This document shows, piece after piece, positions 32,801-39,219 of a stretch of 40,888 nt of DNA. Source of the stretch: a virus; the IMG/VR virus record IMGVR_UViG_3300044615_000186, positions 1 to 40,888 of that record. One strand, given 5' to 3'. The notes under the pieces are model-generated. The model was given only the letters and a program-made list of their open reading frames with translations. It had not been told where the DNA came from and ran no database searches. Numbering within the stretch: position 1 is the stretch's first letter; each line of letters starts with the position of its first letter. The position numbers and the translations under genes are program-made.

Positions 32801-34799
32801 CCTCTGCAAACTTCTTAGGAACTGCTCCAGGTCGTGCTGCGCCTGGCATTCCAAATGCTCTCTGTGCTGCCATTGCCCTTTGATACGCCAAAGCAAGTGC
32901 CCCCACTGCTGATGCCTCAGATGTAAATGTTTGCCGTAATCTTTGATGAACCTGATCAAGAGATGCTGCTACTGCAGATGCTTCTAGTTGTTCTTTAGTT
33001 AAATAGTTTGTCTGCTCTCCAAGAATCTGGGTAGAAGATCCTGCCTTCTGAAATCCACCTCTTAGCGTTGCAAATAGTTTAATTATATTTGCAATACCGT
33101 TAGCAAGCAAACCAAAAGACATAAGCGCAATTGGTCCAACTGCTCCAAGTGCTACAGTTAGTATAGTTATAAACCTTTTGCTACCGTCCCCAAGATCATT
33201 AAACTTATCTAGTATCTTTGCAGCAAATTCAACAATTGGTGTTAGTGCTTTTAAGAACTGCTCTCCAACTGGAGCAAGGGTTACCTTTAGGTCTTCAATT
33301 GCTTTTTTAAACTTGTATGTTGTTGTTTCTTCAATCTTTCCTAATTCTCGTTCAGACAAGATTGCTAGTTCTTCTGTTGTGTTCTTTGTAAGTTCTAGAA
33401 CTCTTGCTGCCTGTGTTCCTTCTGCTGTTACATTTTGGAACAGTGTTGAAAGACGAGAGAACTGGAACTTGCCGAACAACTGCTCGATTGCTCTTGCACG
33501 GTTTAGTGGATCTAGTGTATCAAGTGCTTTAGAGAATTCAACAACTGTTGACTTTACATCGCCCTTATTTGCTTCTACAATTCCCTTAATATTTATGCCA
33601 AGATCTGCAAGGAATCCTGCTGCTTTTTCAGATGGATTAATTAAAGAAGCAAGACCAGACTTGAGTGCGTTAGCACCTTCTGATGCATTAATTCCACCTT
33701 CTTTCATTGCTGTAAGGAAGAATGCAAGATCTTCTACATCTCCACCAAGTTGCTGAACAACTGGTCCAGCCTTTGGGATTGCAATAGTTAAATCTTCAAT
33801 TGATACTACAGTCTGGTTTTCTACTGCGTTAAGGAAGTCAATCTTTTTAGTTAGATCTTCTGCAGCAACACCAAAAGCGTTTGTAATTGATATTGTTGTC
33901 TCAAGTGCCTGCTCTTGTTCTACACCGCCAAGCACTGCAAGCCTTGTTGCTTGTGAAACTTGTGCAGTTAGTTCTGCTCCAACCTTACCTTGTGCTGCAG
34001 CATCTGCTGCCATCTTCATCGTCTCTTCTACTGCAACACCATACTTTGTGTATTCTTTTGCCAAAGTTTGGATTTGCTCAACCATCTCCTGTGTTTGTTC
34101 TTTGGTTGTGAACATGTCTCCATATACACGCTTAAATCTAATTGCCTGCTCTTCCATAGCCATGAATGTTTTTGCTGCTGCAGAGCCTAGCATTGCAAGT
34201 GGTACTGTAAAACCAACCATTAACTGGCGACCAGCCCACTGAGTATTCTTACCAAAGTTTAGGAGATTAGTAGATCCCTGCTTAAGAAGTTGATTTAAAA
34301 GTTGTTGTCTTTGTGCTGCCATGGCCGTTTGTGTGCCAAGGTTTTTCATATCAAGCGCTAGTGGTCTTACAGCAATTGACTGAATGGCTCCGTTTGCTCC
34401 ACGGCCCATCTTGATGTACTGGGTTTGTACATCCTTTACACGTTCACGGGCTACCTTATTTATTGTTTCAAACTCGGACTTAAATAATCTGCCAAAAGTT
34501 TTTGTGGCTGCGCCAGTATATCTGAAATACTCTCGTGAAGTTAATTTATTTTTTTCTAGTGCATCAGTAAAAGACTCTGTGCTTGACTTGACTGAGCGCA
34601 TTGATGCTTGGAATTTTCCAGTAGCATTTATACTATTCATCAAGTTCTGTGCTTGATTTGCTGAAACTGCTGATGCTGCTGCACCAGACTTTGACATCTG
34701 TGTATGGAAGGCTGATATTTGACGTTGCAGAAGTTTTAGACTTGCTAAAGCATCAGACGTATCAATATTTACATTAATATTGGATTGAACATCAGCCAT
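26817..34799 (-). CDS. tape measure protein, 2660 residues
   Basis: This very long protein fixes tail length and helps eject DNA. Features in order: helical start (SDALASLKLLQRQISAFHTQ), the typical tape measure core with MEEQAIRFKRVYGDM (about 220), a first hydrophobic stretch near 545-575, a Gly-rich FAEGGIISGPGG motif near 665, and a second long hydrophobic segment near 1195-1235. A Gly/Ala-rich hydrophobic stretch lies near 1430-1460. Coiled coils with DKIDEAQYKIDDKEAALRAI lie near 2130-2290, then a duplicated CPSLGRNVP motif and a C-terminal FAVGGFAKGTDTVPAMLTPG repeat of the first Gly-rich motif. By the common 0.15 nm per residue estimate, the tail is about 400 nm. AGAGGTG precedes the ATG. 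Confidence 0.93.
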   Translation of the reverse strand: MADVQSNINVNIDTSDALASLKLLQRQISAFHTQMSKSGAAASAVSANQAQNLMNSINATGKFQASMRSVKSSTESFTDALEKNKLTSREYFRYTGAATKTFGRLFKSEFETINKVARERVKDVQTQYIKMGRGANGAIQSIAVRPLALDMKNLGTQTAMAAQRQQLLNQLLKQGSTNLLNFGKNTQWAGRQLMVGFTVPLAMLGSAAAKTFMAMEEQAIRFKRVYGDMFTTKEQTQEMVEQIQTLAKEYTKYGVAVEETMKMAADAAAQGKVGAELTAQVSQATRLAVLGGVEQEQALETTISITNAFGVAAEDLTKKIDFLNAVENQTVVSIEDLTIAIPKAGPVVQQLGGDVEDLAFFLTAMKEGGINASEGANALKSGLASLINPSEKAAGFLADLGINIKGIVEANKGDVKSTVVEFSKALDTLDPLNRARAIEQLFGKFQFSRLSTLFQNVTAEGTQAARVLELTKNTTEELAILSERELGKIEETTTYKFKKAIEDLKVTLAPVGEQFLKALTPIVEFAAKILDKFNDLGDGSKRFITILTVALGAVGPIALMSFGLLANGIANIIKLFATLRGGFQKAGSSTQILGEQTNYLTKEQLEASAVAASLDQVHQRLRQTFTSEASAVGALALAYQRAMAAQRAFGMPGAARPGAVPKKFAEGGIISGPGGPKSDSVPIMASNGEAIISAEVVKKYPGLVQGLIADNIPGYKNAGVVGSKSVKFGGSDYELPAGSQTINAIQAKVNGSIGVVDDIIAQALQNLASETKISTKMFVKEVRRIAQEQGRRVADLGKEFASKSEKRVGGGGAYAAPKSLGSPADQLRRERGAVAAAAEMAPARASAKAIRRTMEQYGATQSQIANATQIDRSHTVAVSKEQKGVKTGAKTGMKSPAWNSAVWTPQTGAENNSILESLKKSERYRKLYQEYLVKTGATEAQITSIMTNINNGVALTEEQLSIQGKALRQIAVDSRTNAEIEKRTSKNFIMYADAVGQGALAREKVLARQPKQLRELTIRNQKAIQAIAEELPNAAALALQTQSPSRKMRKVGQDAGAGLILGAREYIDDAKATGQALGAATVQGSQSKAAASRTALYGTGPIDANQKSLRRQLERQQKKSALAQKSGYPASVITSGAADSAKNQTPSSRMSTLSQKIKDRRAERKNSGTGMGAGGKMMAASGVMMGASMIPGAVGDAAQKLMMPMMALSMIMPLLTSGIGIAVVALGAIAGAIYFFNQSIKKARQAGIDLAQSMTMTSEKLQNLSEITGKVSATEAADRKRQNTLTGASGVQRKFGQNVLESDFGKTLLGDIEKQAASGQGIQQIGTNISNSLAYAIVQGIITTDQARSISSALGEELKSYEIPAIVSGKLTTLLGPNGENLASDPLKITLAIQKESMQRQADFFKTALEQSVSTTTFTNVGQVIGGGILAAAGGLTAALTGFTGIGAVAGVGMTAAGANSVRAGMSDQNKRTQVNEKLGSAAIQLGLEQVTMNNGLVDSLNKQYDIKVSMAKTDKEIQGIEREREAALVKLNAKNAEALNLLIAQKDAFGPDVFTNAINASIDAMYKEGPMKVFAEEAKKELKDIEDEDFRAMLQLQFASGALDPITVTKLANNKEIQSKFKILVETQGAEDANVVMQLLMKAGVSDQNIPIFMDILNKDPKNFDKNMNAISVLSNMQQKYGITVDVNDDGASQVKEVVAITERLKGIKGEELTKQAFLDLGITGDMTSDEFNKLWTTLVGTSKTINKSVVVDFVAAGDKNVLSAYLASEGIPQLKGRGAANQKKRLQKKANAWLVGRQGKIVDDKKTTGVVPGTGDKDKVDSSPLDDLVKRLRDVRKNQIKVTEGWMASSKTLNKLFGGKKTIGIFSGIENDMRKLGAGEDLIDLITGMDPAEYEEQKDKLFNFDENGNISGLKDNAQSIQDALQSIKLGEFVSDQEKMAKQIGNQVTALGRLKAAGIDGSVALEAVADATFAAAIANKDLDDKQIKQIADAWKIATAEKRNYLALEALQAEETMLDDNVALLQRLTEVMGVFTQEQLNAIMQSENLKKALINLSSVKPGTEGYQRFLDVLKKALNKEKIQLQIDAVSIEGMQKIFDQGFSTAMERVDVEEKRLTLKFDAETEGLQATIDAAQDKIDEAQYKIDDKEAALRAIEKQEEKINEKYDDRIKALDEVEKANAAISQQQKGQLSLAEALTSGDIAAAAKAAQEMRAQAAEDAVTKEREALEKARENELSKVTSGGKTRKVLEQEIKALEDYIFDLEEKDIEKPEEEIRKKNIVLRDQIKELDKVRRKWEEYQQRIDEARVNNARSQQAIDNAEKIIQPLIDAYKNEKVDIILPAGGFEDPVPADPTPIPGPGNELTYCPSLGRNVPTVGFPGNCPGAESSGNPNPEALVFCPSLGRNVPSSGFPGNCPGGDSATTPTKKGNADPTPPPTSKPTLAEIQKKDPFYNSSLLHREELDKIAQDAKKNLMLFNQNMNVREVTKNAGTTPGLHLKSLYDQQNAAAIQNALKPTPGMLAQEKAVRDAAEKAAAQKKAAAAPKSLFSMPKGIGKGYSMGGLIPKYFAVGGFAKGTDTVPAMLTPGEFIMSKYAVDSYGVDNMRKINNGDSIGGTVYNNTYTLTVNAKTDANPNDIAQAVMSTIKRVDDRRIRGVSLNGR
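27549..27608 (-). repeat. second copy of CPSLGRNVP-type 20-residue repeat
   Basis: This 60-base unit encodes FCPSLGRNVPSSGFPGNCPG in the tape measure protein. Its sister copy lies 99 bases upstream in the gene (27648-27707). Both contain two cysteines and differ at only three residues. Confidence 0.9.
27648..27707 (-). repeat. first copy of CPSLGRNVP-type 20-residue repeat
   Basis: This unit encodes YCPSLGRNVPTVGFPGNCPG. The two units supply the only four cysteines in the 2660-residue tape measure protein. The nucleotide copies have diverged at several silent positions, so the duplication is not very recent. Confidence 0.9.
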
Positions 34800-34817
34800 C
34801 CATTAACACCTCTTTAT

Positions 34818-35141
34818 TTAGTTATTTACAAGGTTGCCAAGTAGTGAAGCGTCTGAAAGTCTAATTCCAGATGCCTCTTCGACGATCTTGTATACTGTTG
34901 GAAGGTCTAGATTTTCTTCTAGGGCTTCCTTGTCTTCCGCCAATTCTGGCTTGTATTGCTTCATAGCGATTTGAACACAATCGATAAGTAGGTCCATAGA
35001 CTTTTCGTTATCTTCTGCTACCTTTGCGATATCCTCAAACTTCTTCATAAATGGACGAAGTAGCGATATCTTTAGTGGTCTTACCTTGATCTTTGTTCCG
35101 TCGATCAGAGTTACTGTTTTTTCTTCAGTGGCGGTTGCCAT
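34818..35141 (-). CDS. tail assembly chaperone, short paralog
   Basis: The 107-residue product lies just before the tape measure gene, where siphophages encode the chaperones that coat the tape measure. Its core VTLIDGTKIKVRPLKISLL and NLDLPTVYKIVEEASGIRL aligns closely with the first half of the 226-residue protein upstream. It stops after the shared N-terminal domain. AAGGAGG lies seven bases before the ATG. I see no clear slippery sequence making a longer form, so it may replace the short product that other phages make from one frameshifted gene. Confidence 0.8.
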   Translation of the reverse strand: MATATEEKTVTLIDGTKIKVRPLKISLLRPFMKKFEDIAKVAEDNEKSMDLLIDCVQIAMKQYKPELAEDKEALEENLDLPTVYKIVEEASGIRLSDASLLGNLVNN

Positions 35142-35167
35142 TTATTCCTCCTTATAAGGTTTAGTCA

Positions 35168-35176
35168 ATTATACCA
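35168..35176 (-). promoter_or_regulatory. extended -10 promoter TGGTATAAT
   Basis: The minus strand reads TGG-TATAAT about 27 bases upstream of the short chaperone ATG, in the 54-base gap after the long chaperone gene. An AAGGAGG site separates it from the start. No -35 box is evident. Confidence 0.45.
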
Positions 35177-35195
35177 TAGCGCAGGCTTATTTTTT

Positions 35196-35876
35196 CTATT
35201 CGTATGATTCGTAATCTAGTCCCATGCCAATACCGAATCCAGCCATTTCTGCATTTTTGCCTTGAAGGGCCAGAATATCATTGCCGTCAGTTGCAGTTCC
35301 CTTACTAAAAACTCTCGCCTTCATATCTTCCCAAGCGTTTTTATTACCAGAGTTTTTATCTAAATCTACACCCTGCATAGCAGCAGCAAACTTTTTATCA
35401 CTATAGTCTAGTTCTCTTTTTATCTTAATTGTTGCAGTTAGTTCTGCCATTGACAAAGACTGTTCTAGTTCTTCATAGTCTTTCCATATACCAATGAGAA
35501 ATGCCTCTGCTTCAAGTTTTGCCAAGTCTAATGTGTCCCAGGATGCTCCGCTATCAACTGCCTGAGACTTTACAGTATCTTCAGATTTTTCATTAATCTT
35601 AATTCCTGCTGCAATATCTATTACCTCATATATAGTAGGAAGGTCTAAATTATCTTCTAACTCATCCACTGTCTTAATGTGTGGAGCATACTGTTGCATT
35701 GATATTAGTGCACAGTTAACTAACACAGATATTGATTCGTCATCTGTTGTAGCCTTTTTAATTGTTTCGAACTCATCTAAAAACTCTCTAAGATACTTTA
35801 TTTTGAGAGGGGATGCAGAAATGACAGTACCGTCTACTAAACTAAACTGTTTTTTATCATAAACTCTTGTTGCCAT
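35196..35876 (-). CDS. tail assembly chaperone, long paralog, leaderless-type start
   Basis: From ATG 35874-35876 the protein has 226 residues. The first 100 (FSLVDGTVISASPLKIKYLR, NLDLPTIYEVIDIAAGIKI) match the short chaperone. A C-terminal domain follows with LIGIWKDYEELEQSLSMAEL and an acidic end, like the T extension of lambda-type GT proteins. Here the two parts are in one continuous frame. No ribosome site precedes the ATG; TGG-TATACT ends six bases before it, right after the terminator at 35899-35924. An upstream start at 35906 would begin inside that terminator and is unlikely. Confidence 0.78.
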   Translation of the reverse strand: MATRVYDKKQFSLVDGTVISASPLKIKYLREFLDEFETIKKATTDDESISVLVNCALISMQQYAPHIKTVDELEDNLDLPTIYEVIDIAAGIKINEKSEDTVKSQAVDSGASWDTLDLAKLEAEAFLIGIWKDYEELEQSLSMAELTATIKIKRELDYSDKKFAAAMQGVDLDKNSGNKNAWEDMKARVFSKGTATDGNDILALQGKNAEMAGFGIGMGLDYESYE

Positions 35877-35882
35877 TATATA

Positions 35883-35891
35883 AGTATACCA
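35883..35891 (-). promoter_or_regulatory. extended -10 promoter TGGTATACT
   Basis: The minus strand reads TGG-TATACT, then TATATA and the ATG of the long chaperone. The six-base gap puts the transcript start close to the ATG. It lies directly after the major tail protein terminator, so the chaperone and tape measure genes could have their own transcript. Confidence 0.5.
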
Positions 35892-35898
35892 AACAGAA

Positions 35899-35924
35899 AG
35901 GCCCAACCCCGAAGGATTGAGCCT
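35899..35924 (-). terminator. rho-independent terminator after major tail protein
   Basis: On the minus strand AGGCTCAATCC pairs with GGGTTGGGCCT over 11 base pairs (two G-T pairs) around a TTCG tetraloop, followed by TTTCTGTTT. It lies about 18 bases after the major tail protein stop codon. The very stable tetraloop hairpin makes this one of the clearest terminators in the window. Confidence 0.9.
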
Positions 35925-35942
35925 CTCATATATTAAGTTGTA

Positions 35943-36602
35943 TTATGCTGCTGTTAGTGAACGATCTACGATCTTACCGTATGATGCGTCGTCATTTGGA
36001 AGAAGACGGAATGATACTTCAAACATTGAAGCCTCATCACGCTTTGCTGATACTGTAACATTCTCAATTGAGAGTGCACGGTATGCAACATAGATTCTTT
36101 CCTTTGGTGTTGAAGAAGAACCAGATCCTGGTCCTACTGCTACGAGACCACGCTCTAGTGGTACGTCACCAATATCTCCAGCAGACATCTTCAGAGTAGT
36201 TGCACCATTTGCGGTTGTCTTGTCTGTGTCATCTGCTGCAATAGCGACTAGAAGATTTTCTAGTGTTGCTTCTGCAAAGGCTGTGTTTAGATTAACTGTC
36301 ATACCCTGCTTGAATAAACGAGCAACGTCTAGAAGTTGATCTACTGCTACCTCACCGAAGTCTGGCTGGAAAGCAAGTTCCAAACCATTTGATGTGTATC
36401 CTACGTTTGTGTAGTTCTCATCATCAAGTGTCAGTGTTTCTCTGATCGATGTTACTGATTGTGAAAACGATGGGAGATCTAATGCTGCTTGAGCATCGGT
36501 GATCTTACCATCTTCGTCTAGTCCGATTGGACCTGCATCATGTGTAAATAGTGCTGCTGCACCCACGATGATGTTACTGCTTGAACCACGGCTATATGCC
36601 AT
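35943..36602 (-). CDS. major tail protein
   Basis: The 219-residue protein forms the tail tube. It is beta-rich with a Ser/Gly start (MAYSRGSSSNIIVGAAALFT) and FQPDFGEVAVDQLLDVARLF, and ends VSFRLLPNDDASYGKIVDRS. Its place after the tail terminator-like gene and before the chaperones and tape measure is the standard siphophage order. AAAGAGGTG precedes the ATG, a possible TATAAT lies upstream, and a strong terminator follows, consistent with high expression. Confidence 0.85.
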   Translation of the reverse strand: MAYSRGSSSNIIVGAAALFTHDAGPIGLDEDGKITDAQAALDLPSFSQSVTSIRETLTLDDENYTNVGYTSNGLELAFQPDFGEVAVDQLLDVARLFKQGMTVNLNTAFAEATLENLLVAIAADDTDKTTANGATTLKMSAGDIGDVPLERGLVAVGPGSGSSSTPKERIYVAYRALSIENVTVSAKRDEASMFEVSFRLLPNDDASYGKIVDRSLTAA

Positions 36603-36652
36603 ATATTCTCACCTCTTTCATTTTTATTAAAAGGGCTTGTTTCCTCGCTTTA

Positions 36653-36658
36653 ATTATA
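36653..36658 (-). promoter_or_regulatory. -10 candidate TATAAT before major tail protein
   Basis: The minus strand has ATG-TATAAT about 50 bases upstream of the major tail protein start, in a 67-base intergenic gap. The TG is adjacent rather than spaced by one base, so it is not a full extended -10. No -35 box is clear. Confidence 0.33.
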
Positions 36659-36669
36659 CATGCCATTTA

Positions 36670-37197
36670 TTATGGAGTTACTGGGTGCCAGTCGTAGTCT
36701 ATGATGATCTTATTACCCGCATAGGTACGGGCTGTACCAAAGTCTACAATATCTCTAGTTTCTTCTAGTTGGTATATCTTAAAGTTATGGAAGAAAATTG
36801 GCTTAGACTCTGTATCCCATTTACCTGTATTTGCTGCTGCCCAATCATTAATATCTTTTGCTGAGTCATCACCATTATCAAGTAGTTCGCTAACGAGTTG
36901 CTGAATGTGAACCATCTGCTCTGTTGGGCCCCAACCTTTCTCAGAATCGCCAGTCGCATAAAAATAATATAAAACCTGCTCACACTTGATGTATGGGAAA
37001 GGTGTTCTTCTCATTTTAAACATTCTGTCATAAACACCGAAAAGTCCATTTGACTGTGGAAATGTTGTTGTTAGATTTTCAATATCTGTTGGAAGTGTTG
37101 GGAAAAAGTATGTTGTTCCTGAATCAAAACGCTCATCTACTTTTGCACCAAGGTACTTATTTATTATTGATGGTGGATGGTGAATTGTTGCTGTCAT
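36670..37197 (-). CDS. tail terminator/completion-like protein
   Basis: The 175-residue product lies between the neck protein and the major tail protein. It has TYFFPTLPTDIENLTTTFPQ near residue 30 and a YIKCEQVLYYFYATGD strand region, ending in NKIIIDYDWHPVTP. Size and order fit the tail terminator that caps the tube at the head side. It overlaps the neck gene stop by one base. The assignment is positional; I see no unique signature. Confidence 0.62.
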   Translation of the reverse strand: MTATIHHPPSIINKYLGAKVDERFDSGTTYFFPTLPTDIENLTTTFPQSNGLFGVYDRMFKMRRTPFPYIKCEQVLYYFYATGDSEKGWGPTEQMVHIQQLVSELLDNGDDSAKDINDWAAANTGKWDTESKPIFFHNFKIYQLEETRDIVDFGTARTYAGNKIIIDYDWHPVTP

Positions 37198-37871
37198 TAT
37201 GCAACCACCCCTGCGTTAGCAATCCAGCGATACCCAGTTGACACTCCCTTAGATCTGCCAAGAGATTTGCCAGCATTCATGTCTCTTCTATAGACCTCTG
37301 GATTTTCAAGATACTTGGCAATGCCACTTACCCTTAAGAATGCTTGTGAAAAATATCTATTAAAAAACATGTCAAACACCTTTTCAAAACCACCTTCTAC
37401 TTGTGATCCTCCAGGATTATCAATCCTTACTGGACCTTTTGTGAATACAGTCTCATCGTTTTCATCAAATGCTAAAACCTCTGCAACCCTTGGTCTAATT
37501 GTAACTGGAATTCCTTCTTCCATAATTCTTGCCTTATCATAAAAAGGTGTTCGTGATCCATTCTTAATTGATGCTGACTGACGAAAGGATGACTTAAAGG
37601 ATAGTCCAAGGTTACTCGTTGTATATGAAATGTTGTACAACCTTGCCTTTGGGCTTCCTGTTTGATTCCACTCATATATGTGGTGAAGCATTTCTGGGTT
37701 TACCCTTGCATTTGAGTCTATAAACTCTTTCATCAACTCTACTGTTTCTAGCCCCACTGTCTTTAAGAATAAAGTTTTCCCCTTTTGAATGCCCTCTAAA
37801 AATCCTACTGAGTATTCCACAATATTATTCATTTCTTTTTTAAACTGATTAGAACTAAATACGGCTCTCAT
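37197..37871 (-). CDS. HK97 gp10-like neck protein
   Basis: The 224-residue protein has a helical start (FKKEMNNIVEYSVGFLEGIQ) and later beta segments (ARLYNISYTTSNLGLSFKSS). Then comes ARIMEEGIPVTIRPR, a pattern seen in gp10-family tail-completion proteins where an EEG(T/I)P segment precedes a loop. It ends with a basic tail. CAGGTG lies three bases before the ATG. It overlaps the head-closure gene by four bases. Confidence 0.7.
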   Translation of the reverse strand: MRAVFSSNQFKKEMNNIVEYSVGFLEGIQKGKTLFLKTVGLETVELMKEFIDSNARVNPEMLHHIYEWNQTGSPKARLYNISYTTSNLGLSFKSSFRQSASIKNGSRTPFYDKARIMEEGIPVTIRPRVAEVLAFDENDETVFTKGPVRIDNPGGSQVEGGFEKVFDMFFNRYFSQAFLRVSGIAKYLENPEVYRRDMNAGKSLGRSKGVSTGYRWIANAGVVA

Positions 37872-38317
37872 ACATCACCTGTTTGATTTTCTGATCTTCT
37901 AATAACGATCTTATAAGACTCTATAGTTCCAAACGGTCCTGTAAAAGGTTCGTAGGTTGCTATTTCAAATAAAGTTCCTCTTCCAGATCTAGGACCAGAG
38001 GTCTCCATATAAATAAGATTTCCTTCTTGATCCTTTATGTCTGTAATAAGTATGTTTGTTAGTGCATTTTTACTATCAAGTGATGATATTCTGATATCAG
38101 ACTTTGCTCTGCCAACAAGAATAGAGTGCTGCGTAATATTTACATTTGGCTTTACGTCTTCTTTAAAAGCAGATCCACCAGAGGTAAAACTGCAGGCAAA
38201 GATTCTGTCCAAAACCCATTGCTTTTTAATTGCTCCATATTGCCCTTGCTCAACTATTGGATGATATACAGATGCCTGCATTGGAAACATAAAATCTGGT
38301 GTCTCACAAACTGTCAT
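37868..38317 (-). CDS. head closure protein
   Basis: The 149-residue protein has beta strands typical of the SPP1 gp16-type stopper. Examples are ASVYHPIVEQGQYGAIKKQW, TQHSILVGRAKSDIRISSLD and LFEIATYEPFTGPFGTIESY. It sits between the adaptor and the neck protein, the usual position. GGGGTG precedes the ATG. It shares one base with the adaptor gene. Assignment is by size, strand pattern and order. Confidence 0.62.
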   Translation of the reverse strand: MTVCETPDFMFPMQASVYHPIVEQGQYGAIKKQWVLDRIFACSFTSGGSAFKEDVKPNVNITQHSILVGRAKSDIRISSLDSKNALTNILITDIKDQEGNLIYMETSGPRSGRGTLFEIATYEPFTGPFGTIESYKIVIRRSENQTGDV

Positions 38318-39213
38318 TACAACACCCCAATTTTTGTAATAGACTTTACATACTTAGAAAGTATCTTGTCTACGATTATATTTCCTGTTCCTTCGAAAAG
38401 ACCCTTGTCAAACTGAATTCTAAACTGATCTGTATTATAAGAAGAAATAAATCTCTTGTAGTAGTCTAACTTTCCACACTCAATGTCGTGAATTAGCATC
38501 TCTGTTGCTCTAACAATATCTGATGGTACTGTTGTATATCCATGCTCTACTGTGATCCTGTAGTCCCAAGTAATTCCAAATCCTCTATACACAAACTGTG
38601 GGTCTAAAGAGTCTGAGGATGCTGCTGGTAAAACCAGTGGTGCAGACTCTGCACGATTAATATTGTCTGTAGACTTTTCAACAATTGCTGTTTTGTCTGA
38701 TGTTACCTCAAACTGTCTATCTTCTACTAACTTATTGTTTTCATAAACACTCAAAATCTTTTTTACATCATCCCAGATAGGTAGGTAGTCTGATCCAGTT
38801 CCTGTAAAATTTAAAACCTTTTTTCTGTAATAGAATCCATCTGGAACTATTGAGTCAATGATTGCTCTTGCGATTTCTTCATTTAATGCATATGCTGCTA
38901 TGTCACTTGCCGTTGATGCTTTTGTTGCAGGGTCTACATATGGCCTAAATATCTCATATGTTTCGTCCTGCAAAATCTGCTCATTTGATGTTCCTGGGTC
39001 TGCGACTATTTCAACTCTATATGATGAGTCGTACTTTCCTGGTAGTAAAATTTCTAAAACTTCTGACGAAGATGAATCAGCAAATGTAGATGTGGATACT
39101 GAAAGATCCGCCATATCTGTTATAGTAACAGTTATATCTGAATTTGTTATTCCCGCAGGAATGACAAAATTAACAGGTATTTCTGCATATGGCGAAACTC
39201 TCAATATCTCCAT
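38317..39213 (-). CDS. head-tail adaptor with N-terminal beta domain
   Basis: The 298-residue protein has a beta-rich N-terminal domain (about 1-90: PVNFVIPAGITNSDITVTIT, KYDSSYRVEIVAD). A helical C-terminal part follows (from about 100, with ALNEEIARAIIDSIVPDGFY, and VRATEMLIHDIECGKLDYYK near 240) that fits the connector adaptor fold. It may be an adaptor fused to an Ig-like module. It lies after the VEAP-repeat gene with a six-base gap. Confidence 0.62.
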   Translation of the reverse strand: MEILRVSPYAEIPVNFVIPAGITNSDITVTITDMADLSVSTSTFADSSSSEVLEILLPGKYDSSYRVEIVADPGTSNEQILQDETYEIFRPYVDPATKASTASDIAAYALNEEIARAIIDSIVPDGFYYRKKVLNFTGTGSDYLPIWDDVKKILSVYENNKLVEDRQFEVTSDKTAIVEKSTDNINRAESAPLVLPAASSDSLDPQFVYRGFGITWDYRITVEHGYTTVPSDIVRATEMLIHDIECGKLDYYKRFISSYNTDQFRIQFDKGLFEGTGNIIVDKILSKYVKSITKIGVL

Positions 39214-39219
39214 CTTTAA

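Noticed and set aside
33178-33756. Long plus-strand open frame inside the tape measure gene
   Set aside because: It is fully antisense to the tape measure core, with no ribosome site or recognisable domain.
35877-35906. Upstream start of the long chaperone (ten extra residues)
   Set aside because: It would begin inside the stable terminator hairpin and has no ribosome site; the ATG at 35876 aligns with the paralog.
36610-36650. Possible terminator between tail terminator and major tail protein genes
   Set aside because: The AAAG/CTTT pairing needs a large asymmetric bulge, so the stem is too weak to claim.
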